From contig SVEW01000005.1 in NCBI GenBank assembly GCA_015057205.1, positions 1 through 30,539 on the forward strand: a stretch of 30,539 nucleotides of DNA, in the 5' to 3' direction. The translations under genes were made by a program, and so were the position numbers. Every line of letters begins with the position of its first letter. Within the stretch, counting starts at the first letter, position 1. The notes beneath the pieces were generated by a model. That model worked only from the letters and a program-made list of their open reading frames with translations. It did not search any database and had not been told where the DNA came from. The DNA comes from Lachnospiraceae bacterium. Lineage in GTDB: Bacteria; Bacillota; Clostridia; Lachnospirales; Lachnospiraceae. Positions 1 to 7,578 of this stretch are shown in pieces.

Positions 1-2
1 TT

Positions 3-212
3 TTAAAAGAGAATCGTGAGATTCTTGATAAAATCGCTAAGTTTCTTTATGAGAAGGAGACTATTACCGGCAAGGAATTTATGAAGATTTTCCGCACGGA
101 AAAAGGATTGCCGGATCCGGATGAGGAGAAAAAAGCGGATAAGAATTCTGCGGATGACAGTGATGGTACAGTTGAAAAATCCACAGAATCGGAGATGTTT
201 GTAGAAGAATAA
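3..212 (+). CDS. ftsH: FtsH, ATP-dependent zinc metalloprotease, C-terminal end (5' part outside window)
   Basis: An open frame enters from the left edge and ends at TAA 210-212, giving the last 69 residues of a protein. The segment LYEKETITGKEFMKIFR matches the conserved C-terminal helix of FtsH proteases, where ENR.ILD.IA..L..KETI.G.EF is typical. It is followed by an acidic, Ser/Asp/Glu-rich tail of about 35 residues. FtsH is a membrane-anchored AAA+ protease that degrades misfolded membrane proteins and regulators. The catalytic AAA and zinc HEXXH domains lie outside the window, so the call rests only on the C-terminal signature. The gene is followed by a hairpin and then uvrC. Confidence 0.8.
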   Translation, partial: LKENREILDKIAKFLYEKETITGKEFMKIFRTEKGLPDPDEEKKADKNSADDSDGTVEKSTESEMFVEE

Positions 213-221
213 GTTTGAGTA

Positions 222-247
222 CATGCCGGAGGGAAGCCTCCGGCATG
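222..247 (+). repeat. Perfect 11-bp inverted repeat between ftsH and uvrC
   Basis: CATGCCGGAGG (222-232) and CCTCCGGCATG (237-247) are perfect reverse complements separated by the 4-base loop GAAG. The RNA hairpin would be GC-rich and stable. No T-run follows, so it is not a canonical intrinsic terminator. It lies directly upstream of the uvrC ribosome binding region and contains an in-frame ATG at 223. It may be an mRNA-processing or stability element, or a translational attenuator of uvrC. Confidence 0.75.
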
Positions 248-261
248 ATGAGGTTATGGGC

Positions 262-2145
262 ATGCAAAACGAATATGGATTTGATTTTGAAGAAGAATTG
301 AATAAATTACCCGGAAAGCCAGGTGTTTATATTATGCACGGGCAGATGGATGAAATCATATACGTAGGAAAAGCAATTTCCTTGAAGAACCGTGTGCGTC
401 AGTATTTTCGAAAAGGAGCGGACGGACGGGCAAAAATTGAGAAAATGATGCCGCAGGTTACGCGGTTTGAATATATCGTAACGGATTCGGAACTCGAGGC
501 GTTGGTTCTTGAAAATAATCTGATTAAGGAACATACGCCGAAGTACAATACGTTATTAAAGGATGGAAAAACCTATCCTTTTATCAAGGTGACACTATCA
601 GAGCCGTATCCACGTTTGCTTTTTTCGAGGCAGATGAAAAAGGATAAGGCGAAGTATTTTGGCCCTTATACAAGTGCAGCAGCGGTGAAGGATACCATCG
701 ATTTGTTACAAAAGCTATATCATTTAAGAAGCTGCAATCGTGTACTGCCGCGCGATGAGGGGAAAATGCGCCCTTGTTTGAATTATCATATGAAACAGTG
801 CGATGGACCGTGCCAGGGGTATGTTTCTCCGGAGGTATATAAAGAGCATGTAGAACAGGCACTGGAATTTCTTAATGGAAATTACAATCCGATTCGTAAA
901 TTGTTAGAAGAGAAAATGATGGCCGCCGCTGAAAGAATGGAATTTGAAGAAGCAGCGAATTATAGGGACTTGTTAAATAGCGTGAATCAGGTGGCTCAGA
1001 AACAAAAAATTACCAGTTCCGATTTAGAAGACCGGGATGTGGTGGCAATGGCTATGGACAAGGGAGAGGCAGTGGTTCAAGTATTTTTTGTGCGAGATGG
1101 AAAGTTACTTGGACGTGAACATTTTTATATGACTCTTGCACCGGAGGATACGCAAGGGTCGATTCTTTCTAGTTTTTTGACGCAGTATTATGGTGGGACA
1201 CCTTTTTTGCCCAAAGAAATTATGATGGAACAGGAACCGGAGAACCGGGAAGAGATTGAGCAGTGGCTGACAAATCGTAAAGGAACGAAGGTGACAATTC
1301 GTGTTCCGAAAATCGGGCAGAAGGAAAAACTGGTAGAATTGGCAGCAAAGAATGCCTTGCTTGTATTGGCAAAAGACAGGGAGCGCTTAAAAAGAGAAGA
1401 GGCAAGAACGTTAGGAGCTATGAAAGAAATTGCAGAACTTTTGGACATGCCACTTCTTGAACGGGTGGAAGCGTTTGATATTTCGAATATAAGCGGATTT
1501 TTAAGTGTGGGTTCCATGGTGGTGTTTGAAAATGGAAAACCAAAGAAAAATGATTATCGTAAATTCCGCCTGAAAACGGTGGAGGGACCGGATGACTACG
1601 CATCCATGTATGAGGTGTTGAGCCGACGATTTGCTCATGGAATGAAAGAACAGCAGGAACTTTTAGAAAAGGGCATGTCTGAGGAATACGGAAGCTTTTC
1701 CAAAATGCCGGATTTGATTATGATGGATGGCGGGCGCGGACAGGTAAACGTTGCCAGAAAAGTAATGGCAGAGCTTGGACTGCAGATTCCGGTTTGTGGT
1801 ATGGTAAAAGATGATAATCACCGTACCAGGGGCTTGTACTTTAACAATGTAGAATTGCCAATTGATACATCATCGGAAGGGTTTAAGCTCATTACCAGGG
1901 TGCAGGATGAGGCACACCGTTTTGCAATCGAGTTTCATAGAAGCCTACGAGGGAAAAACCAGGTTAAATCTATTTTGGATGAAATTGAAGGAATTGGACC
2001 GAAACGAAGAAGGGCCCTAATGCAACATTTTTCCTCTATTGAGGAGATAAAATCAGCGAATTTGGAACAATTAAGGGAAATTGACGGATTTAATAGGGCT
2101 AGCGCCCAATCAGTTTATGATTTTTTCCATGTTGAACACTTGTGA
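262..2145 (+). CDS. uvrC: UvrABC excinuclease subunit C
   Basis: UvrC makes the dual incisions in nucleotide excision repair after UvrA/UvrB damage recognition. The 627-residue product has the full family architecture. The GIY-YIG nuclease is at about 18-95 (GVYIM at 21-25, YVGKA at 34-38). A four-Cys cluster lies at about 150-185 (C..CLNYHMKQCDGPC type). The UVR motif is near 200-235. The RNase H-like second nuclease domain contains DISNISG and DGGRGQVN, and the C-terminal helix-hairpin-helix domain contains EGIGPKRRRALMQHF. The frame is open back to ATG 223, but that codon sits inside the hairpin arm and has no ribosome site. I chose ATG 262, preceded by GATGAGG, which gives the usual N-terminus just before LPGKPGVY. 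ATG 256 is the alternative. Confidence 0.95.
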   Translation: MQNEYGFDFEEELNKLPGKPGVYIMHGQMDEIIYVGKAISLKNRVRQYFRKGADGRAKIEKMMPQVTRFEYIVTDSELEALVLENNLIKEHTPKYNTLLKDGKTYPFIKVTLSEPYPRLLFSRQMKKDKAKYFGPYTSAAAVKDTIDLLQKLYHLRSCNRVLPRDEGKMRPCLNYHMKQCDGPCQGYVSPEVYKEHVEQALEFLNGNYNPIRKLLEEKMMAAAERMEFEEAANYRDLLNSVNQVAQKQKITSSDLEDRDVVAMAMDKGEAVVQVFFVRDGKLLGREHFYMTLAPEDTQGSILSSFLTQYYGGTPFLPKEIMMEQEPENREEIEQWLTNRKGTKVTIRVPKIGQKEKLVELAAKNALLVLAKDRERLKREEARTLGAMKEIAELLDMPLLERVEAFDISNISGFLSVGSMVVFENGKPKKNDYRKFRLKTVEGPDDYASMYEVLSRRFAHGMKEQQELLEKGMSEEYGSFSKMPDLIMMDGGRGQVNVARKVMAELGLQIPVCGMVKDDNHRTRGLYFNNVELPIDTSSEGFKLITRVQDEAHRFAIEFHRSLRGKNQVKSILDEIEGIGPKRRRALMQHFSSIEEIKSANLEQLREIDGFNRASAQSVYDFFHVEHL

Positions 2146-2160
2146 TGGATGTGTTAAACT
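2132..2160 (+). promoter_or_regulatory. Candidate promoter for the hprK cluster
   Basis: TTGAAC (2132-2137), a 17-bp spacer and TAAACT (2155-2160), with a TGn extended -10 (TGT just before), fit a sigma-A promoter. It overlaps the 3' end of uvrC and would start transcription about 20 bp before hprK. It could uncouple hprK and the genes behind it from uvrC. Confidence 0.45.
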
Positions 2161-2185
2161 AGAAGTTAGGTAAGGAGGTACGTAG

Positions 2186-3133
2186 ATGCAGGAAGAAGGT
2201 TTGCGTGTAAGCAATGTTAAGAAACGTTTTAAGCTTAAGAACTTTACGAAGGAACTGAATCCGGAGAATCATCAGATTGTTGAACCGGATGTGAATCGAC
2301 TTGCGTTGCAGCTTACGGGATTTTTCGAGCATTTTCAGGAAACACGTGTGCAATTGATTGGACGCGTGGAATATACGTATCTGATGAATCAGGAGAAGGA
2401 ACAGCGGATAAGAATATACAAGGAACTGTTTAAGCGTAAGCTTCCATGTATTATTTTTTCAAGAGAATTGAAACCGGAACCGGAGTTGGTGGAACTGGCA
2501 CAGGAGGCAGGGATTCCGATTCTTGGAACCAATCAGGCAACCGGCGCGTTCATGGCAGAACTGATTTATTACCTGAAGTTGGAGCTGGCACCATGTATTT
2601 CTATTCATGGTGTGTTGGTTGATGTATATGGCGTAGGTGTGTTGATTACCGGAGAAAGTGGTATTGGTAAGAGCGAAGCTGCTTTGGAATTGGTGCGTAG
2701 AGGTCATCGTTTAGTGGCTGACGACGTGGTTGAGATTCGAAGAATCAATGAACATACGTTGTCCGGCAGCGCACCGGAGATAACACGATATTTATTAGAA
2801 TTGCGAGGCATTGGCATTATTGATGTGAAAATGCTGTTTGGAGCAGAGAGTGTGAAGGCGAAGCAGAATATAGATCTGGTTTTGAAGTTGTCTGAGTGGA
2901 ATCAGAAAGAGGAGTTTGATCGATTAGGGCTTCAGGAAGAATATGTAGAATTTCTCGGTAATAAGGTGGTGTGTCAGTCTTTGCCGATTCGTCCGGGAAG
3001 AAACGTTGCGGTTATCGCAGAGGTGGCAGCCGTTAATCATCGCCAGAAGAAAATGGGTTACAATGCAGCCAAAGAGTTATATCATAGGATGCAGGCTAAC
3101 ATAGAAAAGACCATGAAAGGGGAAGAAAAATAA
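2186..3133 (+). CDS. hprK: HPr kinase/phosphorylase
   Basis: HprK phosphorylates Ser46 of HPr and Crh in response to ATP and fructose-1,6-bisphosphate, and removes the phosphate when phosphate is high. It is the sensor of carbon catabolite repression in Firmicutes. The 315-residue protein has an N-terminal regulatory domain (about 1-130) and a C-terminal kinase domain. Visible motifs are IHG with the conserved His (about 141), Walker A GESGIGKS (156-163), ADDVVEIRR (178-186) and the HprK signature LELRGIGIIDVK (204-215). The start is supported by AAGGAGG at 2172-2178. Its stop overlaps the next start (TAATG), implying translational coupling. A Crh-like protein encoded about 4 kb downstream in the same cluster is a likely substrate. 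Confidence 0.96.
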   Translation: MQEEGLRVSNVKKRFKLKNFTKELNPENHQIVEPDVNRLALQLTGFFEHFQETRVQLIGRVEYTYLMNQEKEQRIRIYKELFKRKLPCIIFSRELKPEPELVELAQEAGIPILGTNQATGAFMAELIYYLKLELAPCISIHGVLVDVYGVGVLITGESGIGKSEAALELVRRGHRLVADDVVEIRRINEHTLSGSAPEITRYLLELRGIGIIDVKMLFGAESVKAKQNIDLVLKLSEWNQKEEFDRLGLQEEYVEFLGNKVVCQSLPIRPGRNVAVIAEVAAVNHRQKKMGYNAAKELYHRMQANIEKTMKGEEK

Positions 3134-4530
3134 TGGAGAGAAAGAATGCCTGGGAGAAATACGAAGGCAAAGCCTTAGACAAGGTAATGGAATTTGCGGA
3201 AGGATATAGAAAATTTATATCTGACTGCAAGACAGAAAGAGAATGTGTGGACGAATTCGTCAGCATGGCAGAGAAAGACGGTTTTAAGAACCTCGATGAG
3301 CTTGTTAAGGCAAACGAAACAGTAAAGGCAGGGGACAAGGTTTACACCGTAAATATGGGCAAAACCATTGCATTATTTGTAATTGGTAAGAAACCAATGG
3401 AGGAAGGTATGAACATCGTTGGTGCTCATCTTGATTCTCCACGTCTTGACCTGAAACAGAATCCGGCATATGAAGATACGGATTTTGCATTACTTGACAC
3501 ACATTATTATGGTGGTGTTAAGAAATATCAGTGGGTTACTTTACCACTTGCACTTCATGGCGTATTCGCTAAGAAGGACGGAAGTGTTGTTAAGGTAAAC
3601 GTTGGTGAGAAACCGGAAGATCCTGTATTTACAATTACAGATCTTTTGATTCACTTATCCGCAGATCAGATGGATAAGAAGGCAGCTAAGGTTGTAGAAG
3701 GAGAGAGCTTAGATGTATTAATCGGAAGCATTCCTGGACCGGCAAAAGATGCTGAAGACAAAGATATCAAGGAAAGAGTAAAAGCAAACATTTTAACTAT
3801 TCTTGAGAAACAGTACGGAATCGAAGAAGAGGACTTCCTTTCCGCAGAAATCGAAGTTGTTCCTGCAGGCGCTGCAAGAGACTTAGGTTTCGACAGAAGC
3901 ATGATTATCGGATATGGACATGATGACAGAGTATGTTCCTACCCATCCTATAAGGCTATGCTTGGTGTTGGTACACCGGAAAGAACTTCTTGCTGCTTAT
4001 TAGTAGACAAAGAAGAAATCGGAAGTGTCGGTGCAACCGGTATGACTTCTAGATTCTTTGAGAATACTGTGGCTGAAGTTATGAACTTAACAGGAGATTA
4101 TTCTGAATTAAAGGTAAGAAGAGCATTAAAGAACTCCTTTATGTTATCTTCTGACGTAAGTGCAGGATTTGATCCGTTGTTCCCATCCGTAATGGAGAAG
4201 AAGAACACAGCATTCCTTGGAAGAGGACTTTGCATCAACAAGTACACCGGAGCTAGAGGAAAAGGTGGAAGTAACGATGCGAATGCAGAGTACATGGCTA
4301 AGATTCGTAAGATTTTTGACGATGCGAATGTTTCCTTCCAGACAGCAGAACTTGGTAAAGTTGATCAGGGTGGTGGCGGAACCATCGCTTACATCTTAGC
4401 AGAGTATGATATGAACGTTATCGATAGTGGTGTAGCAGTATTATCCATGCATGCACCTTGGGAGACCATCAGCAAGGTTGACCTTTATGAAGCATTATTA
4501 GGATATGAGGCATTCTTAAAGAACGCATAA
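3133..4530 (+). CDS. M18 family aminopeptidase (aspartyl aminopeptidase type)
   Basis: This cytosolic zinc exopeptidase removes N-terminal residues, in this family often acidic ones. The 465-residue length is typical. Metal-site motifs are GAHLDSPRLDLK near residue 97, DKEEIGSVGATG with the catalytic and metal-binding Glu pair near 296, SSDVSAGFDP near 340, and the terminal AVLSMHAPWE near 435 with a metal-binding His. The start overlaps the hprK stop by one base and has GGGGAAG upstream. Codon choice differs from the flanking genes: nearly every Arg is AGA, whereas uvrC, murB and rapZ mix CGT, CGA, CGC and AGG. The same AGA bias appears in fba and ridA, so high expression explains it better than transfer. 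The name apeA is used for some members; I leave the symbol blank. Confidence 0.93.
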   Translation: MERKNAWEKYEGKALDKVMEFAEGYRKFISDCKTERECVDEFVSMAEKDGFKNLDELVKANETVKAGDKVYTVNMGKTIALFVIGKKPMEEGMNIVGAHLDSPRLDLKQNPAYEDTDFALLDTHYYGGVKKYQWVTLPLALHGVFAKKDGSVVKVNVGEKPEDPVFTITDLLIHLSADQMDKKAAKVVEGESLDVLIGSIPGPAKDAEDKDIKERVKANILTILEKQYGIEEEDFLSAEIEVVPAGAARDLGFDRSMIIGYGHDDRVCSYPSYKAMLGVGTPERTSCCLLVDKEEIGSVGATGMTSRFFENTVAEVMNLTGDYSELKVRRALKNSFMLSSDVSAGFDPLFPSVMEKKNTAFLGRGLCINKYTGARGKGGSNDANAEYMAKIRKIFDDANVSFQTAELGKVDQGGGGTIAYILAEYDMNVIDSGVAVLSMHAPWETISKVDLYEALLGYEAFLKNA

Positions 4531-4549
4531 AGAATGCAAGGAGTGGCAA

Positions 4550-5458
4550 TTGAGTAGAGATTTTATTTTACGTCTGAAGGAGCTGTTGCCGGATCTTAGC
4601 ATATCCGAGCAGGAGCCTATGAGTAAACATACGACCTTCCGTATAGGAGGGCCGGCAGATCTTTATATAACGCCTAAGGCAAACCAGATTGCCGACGTAG
4701 TAAATCTATGTCGGCAGTCCGGTGTGCCATTTTTTATAATTGGAAATGGCAGTAATTTGTTGGTTTCTGATAAAGGAATCCGTGGCGTTGTAATAGAAAT
4801 AGGAAAGAATTGTCGTGAATTTCAGGTGGAGGGACCGGTGATTAAGGCGCAGGCAGGTGTGGCACTTGCAGCGTTAGCTGCACAGGCGTGCAGAAACGGT
4901 CTTACCGGACTGGAGTTCGCATCCGGTATTCCGGGCTGCTTGGGCGGCGCACTGGTGATGAATGCCGGAGCCTATGGGGGCGAAATGAAACAGGTGGTAA
5001 CAGAGGTTGTGTGTTTGGATGAAGAAGGCAGAGAGAAGATTCTTTTGCCGGATGAGTTGGAATTTGGTTACCGCCATAGTATTTTTATGGAGAAGAATTA
5101 TATAGCCTTGTCTGCTACTATGAAACTGGAAGAGGGCGATGCGCAGGTGATTCGTGCTCGTATGGATGAATTGAGCGCGCAAAGAAGAGCAAAGCAACCC
5201 TTGGAGTTTCCGAGTGCCGGAAGTACTTTTAAACGTCCGGAAGGTTATTTTGCAGGCAAATTGATTATGGATGCGGGACTGGCAGGCTATCAAGTCGGAG
5301 GCGCATGCGTTTCTGAGAAGCACTGCGGGTTTGTTATAAATGTAGGTGATGCGACGGCCGCTGATGTGAAGCAGCTGATGGCGGATGTGGATCGCATTGT
5401 AAAGGATAAGTTTGGTGTGGGACTTGAACCTGAAGTGAAACTGATTGGTGACTTTTAG
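4550..5458 (+). CDS. murB: UDP-N-acetylenolpyruvoylglucosamine reductase
   Basis: MurB is an FAD enzyme that reduces UDP-GlcNAc-enolpyruvate to UDP-MurNAc with NADPH, an early cytosolic step of peptidoglycan synthesis. The 302-residue protein has the FAD-binding region (TTFRIGGPADLY at 28-39, IGNGSNLLVSD at 64-74, SGIPGCLGGALVMNAGAYGG at 125-144), the catalytic SAGSTFK with Ser225, YRHS near 174 and a Glu in GLEPEVKLIG near 295. It lacks the longer insertion of type I enzymes, so it is type II. Translation starts at TTG 4550, the only start well placed behind AAGGAG (4538-4543). It lies 19 bp after the aminopeptidase and 15 bp before rapZ, so co-transcription is likely. Confidence 0.96.
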   Translation: MSRDFILRLKELLPDLSISEQEPMSKHTTFRIGGPADLYITPKANQIADVVNLCRQSGVPFFIIGNGSNLLVSDKGIRGVVIEIGKNCREFQVEGPVIKAQAGVALAALAAQACRNGLTGLEFASGIPGCLGGALVMNAGAYGGEMKQVVTEVVCLDEEGREKILLPDELEFGYRHSIFMEKNYIALSATMKLEEGDAQVIRARMDELSAQRRAKQPLEFPSAGSTFKRPEGYFAGKLIMDAGLAGYQVGGACVSEKHCGFVINVGDATAADVKQLMADVDRIVKDKFGVGLEPEVKLIGDF

Positions 5459-5473
5459 CACAGGGGGTGGCCT

Positions 5474-6346
5474 ATGAAATTTGTCATTTTGACAGGTATG
5501 TCGGGTGCCGGTAAGAGTACGGCGCTTAAGATGCTGGAGGATATTGGATATTATTGCGTGGACAATTTGCCGATTCCATTGGTGGAGAAATTTGCGGAGT
5601 TGATTTATGCGCCTTCTTCGGAACTTTCGAAAGTTGCGCTTGGAATCGATATTCGAAACGCGCAGAATCCGGAAGAGGCCATAGAAGTAATTCGCAGAAT
5701 GCGGATAAATCAGATGCCCTGTGATATTTTGTTTTTGGATGCGGATGATCAGGTGTTGGTAAAACGATATAAGGAGACCAGGAGGAGCCATCCGCTTTCG
5801 CCGGGAGGACGCGTAGAAGGAGGCATTTCAAAAGAACGTTCGCTTTTGAAACCGCTGAAAGAAGAGGCGGATTATATCATGGATACCAGTCATTTGTTGA
5901 CGCGGGAGTTGAAAGCGGAATTGGAACGGATTTTTGTTGGGAATCAAGATTTTAAGAGCCTGATGGTGAGCATTGTTTCCTTTGGGTTTAAATATGGGAT
6001 ACCAACGGATTCGGATTTGGTATTTGATGTCCGCTTTTTGCCAAACCCATACTATGTGGAGGGGTTGAAGTATCTAAACGGCAACGATCAGGAAATTAAA
6101 GAGTATGTAATGCAGTATCCACAGGCAGGGGAGTTCCTGGATAAGCTGGAGGATATGGTTACGTTTTTAATACCACACTATATTGATGAGGGAAAGAATC
6201 AGCTGGTAATCAGTATTGGATGTACTGGTGGAAAGCATCGTTCGGTTACATTGGCGAACGGGCTTTATGACCGTCTTTCCGGGAAAAAGGAATATGGCCT
6301 GCGTATTGAGCATAGGGATATTCCAAAAGATGCATTAAGAAAGTAG
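5474..6346 (+). CDS. rapZ: RapZ/YvcJ family nucleotide-binding protein
   Basis: Members bind and hydrolyse nucleotides. In E. coli RapZ is an RNA-binding adaptor controlling glmS small RNAs, while the Bacillus homologue YvcJ has a less clear role. The 290-residue product has Walker A GMSGAGKS (8-15), GIDIRN near 57, the FLDADD and RRSHPLSP segments near 84-113, and the conserved C-terminal half with YGIPTDSDLVFDVRFLPNP and IGCTGGKHRSV. The start is ATG 5474 behind AGGGGGTGG. The usual Firmicutes order is rapZ-yvcK-whiA-crh; here whiA follows after 9 bp and no yvcK is present in the window. Confidence 0.95.
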   Translation: MKFVILTGMSGAGKSTALKMLEDIGYYCVDNLPIPLVEKFAELIYAPSSELSKVALGIDIRNAQNPEEAIEVIRRMRINQMPCDILFLDADDQVLVKRYKETRRSHPLSPGGRVEGGISKERSLLKPLKEEADYIMDTSHLLTRELKAELERIFVGNQDFKSLMVSIVSFGFKYGIPTDSDLVFDVRFLPNPYYVEGLKYLNGNDQEIKEYVMQYPQAGEFLDKLEDMVTFLIPHYIDEGKNQLVISIGCTGGKHRSVTLANGLYDRLSGKKEYGLRIEHRDIPKDALRK

Positions 6347-6355
6347 GAAATAATT

Positions 6356-7354
6356 ATGTCGTTTTCCGGAAACGTGAAAGAAGAATTGGCTAGAAATGCC
6401 GGAAAAGCACGTCATTGTCAGATGGCAGAGCTGGCAGGAATATTAAGTTGTATTGGCAAAATAGAGTGCACGGATAGTTTTATACGTTTTTTGCTGGAAA
6501 CAGAAAATGTAATTTTGGCAAAACGGTATTATGAACTGGTCAAGAATGCATTTTCAATTCAGCCAACAATTGCCACCAGACGGAATTCGTATTTGAGTAA
6601 GAATCGCTTGTATGTAGTAGATGCATTGGAACCGCGCCGAGAGGCAATGATGTTTATGGCGTTAAAACTGACACCTGAGGATATTGCGGATCGTGGATTT
6701 TTGGTAAATGAGCTGTTGCTTCACAAAAGTTGTTGCAAGCGGGCATTTATTCGTGGCGTATTTTTGGCAGCCGGATCGGTAACGGATCCGGAAAAGGGAT
6801 ACCATTTTGAAGTGGTCTTTCGCAAGGAGGAGAACGCGAAGCAATTTATAGAACAACTTGCTTTTTTTGAAATTGAAGGAAAGACTACAGAACGAAAAGG
6901 AAGCATTGTGGTTTATATCAAAGAGGGGGCTCAGATTGTGGATGCACTCAATGTTATGGAAGCCCACAGTGCATTGATGGAACTTGAGAATGTACGCATT
7001 TTAAAGGAAGTGCGTAATACGGTTAATCGGAAGGTTAATTGCGAAACCGCAAATATTAATAAGACGGTACATGCAGCAGTAAAACAGATAGAAGATATTA
7101 AATTTATACGGGACCACAAAGGGTTAGAGTCACTTCCTCCGGCATTGGAAGCAGTGGCGCGCATGCGATTGCAGTATCCTGAGGCACCGTTGAAAGAATT
7201 GGGTAGTATGCTAAGTCCACCGGTGGGAAAATCCGGTGTAAATCACAGATTAAAGAAAATATCTGAATTAGCGAAAGAGCTTAAGGATTATGGAGGTAAG
7301 AAGGATTATGAAAAGACAGACGATTCAAGCGGCAATTTCAGCAGCGAAGAATGA
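6356..7354 (+). CDS. whiA: WhiA, sporulation/cell-division DNA-binding regulator
   Basis: WhiA proteins join a LAGLIDADG homing-endonuclease-like N-terminal fold (without nuclease activity) to a C-terminal helix-turn-helix. They act in sporulation in actinobacteria and in division and chromosome segregation in Bacillus. The 332-residue protein opens with the family signature MSFSGNVKEELAR and contains FIRGVFLAAGSVTDPEKGYHFE near 130-150 and NxCETANINKTVxAA near 225. The C-terminal part (YPEAPLKELGSMLSPPVGKSGVNHRL) is the WhiA DNA-binding helix-turn-helix. The last 47 bases overlap the Crh-like reading frame, so the two are probably translationally coupled. Confidence 0.95.
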   Translation: MSFSGNVKEELARNAGKARHCQMAELAGILSCIGKIECTDSFIRFLLETENVILAKRYYELVKNAFSIQPTIATRRNSYLSKNRLYVVDALEPRREAMMFMALKLTPEDIADRGFLVNELLLHKSCCKRAFIRGVFLAAGSVTDPEKGYHFEVVFRKEENAKQFIEQLAFFEIEGKTTERKGSIVVYIKEGAQIVDALNVMEAHSALMELENVRILKEVRNTVNRKVNCETANINKTVHAAVKQIEDIKFIRDHKGLESLPPALEAVARMRLQYPEAPLKELGSMLSPPVGKSGVNHRLKKISELAKELKDYGGKKDYEKTDDSSGNFSSEE

Positions 7355-7562
7355 AAGAACAATAGCAGAGCTGGTACAACTTGCAAATCATTTTTCGAGT
7401 TCTATTTACATGGAGACATCTAACAAGGTAATCAATGCAAAAAGTATTATGGGTATGATGACTATGGATTTAGTGTCGGGTAATGAAGTGACAATCACAG
7501 CTGATGGGGAGGATGAAGAGAATGCTGTAGAGAAGATTGCGGCATATATCTCTGGAAAATAA
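7308..7562 (+). CDS. Crh-like HPr protein lacking His15 (catabolite repression regulator)
   Basis: This 84-residue HPr-fold protein starts at ATG 7308. GGAGG and AAGG precede it; the in-frame ATG 7290 overlaps this Shine-Dalgarno region. Numbering from Met1, Ser falls exactly at 46 in NAKSIMG, the HprK target. The PTS active site G-L-H15-A-R17-P is not conserved: residue 15 is Asn in KNERTIA, although Arg17 remains. It therefore cannot carry PEP-derived phosphate on His15 and should not act as a sugar-transport phosphocarrier. This is the hallmark of B. subtilis Crh, which has Gln15 and lies in the same yvcJ-yvcL(whiA)-crh gene order. I infer a regulatory CcpA cofactor. It might be annotated simply as an HPr family phosphocarrier. 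Confidence 0.88.
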   Translation: MKRQTIQAAISAAKNERTIAELVQLANHFSSSIYMETSNKVINAKSIMGMMTMDLVSGNEVTITADGEDEENAVEKIAAYISGK

Positions 7563-7578
7563 AAGGAAGTGAAAGTGC

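Noticed and set aside
4874..5791. 305-codon open frame on the minus strand over murB/rapZ
   Set aside because: Antisense shadow: no recognisable domain, no ribosome site and the plus strand codes for clear MurB and RapZ motifs throughout.
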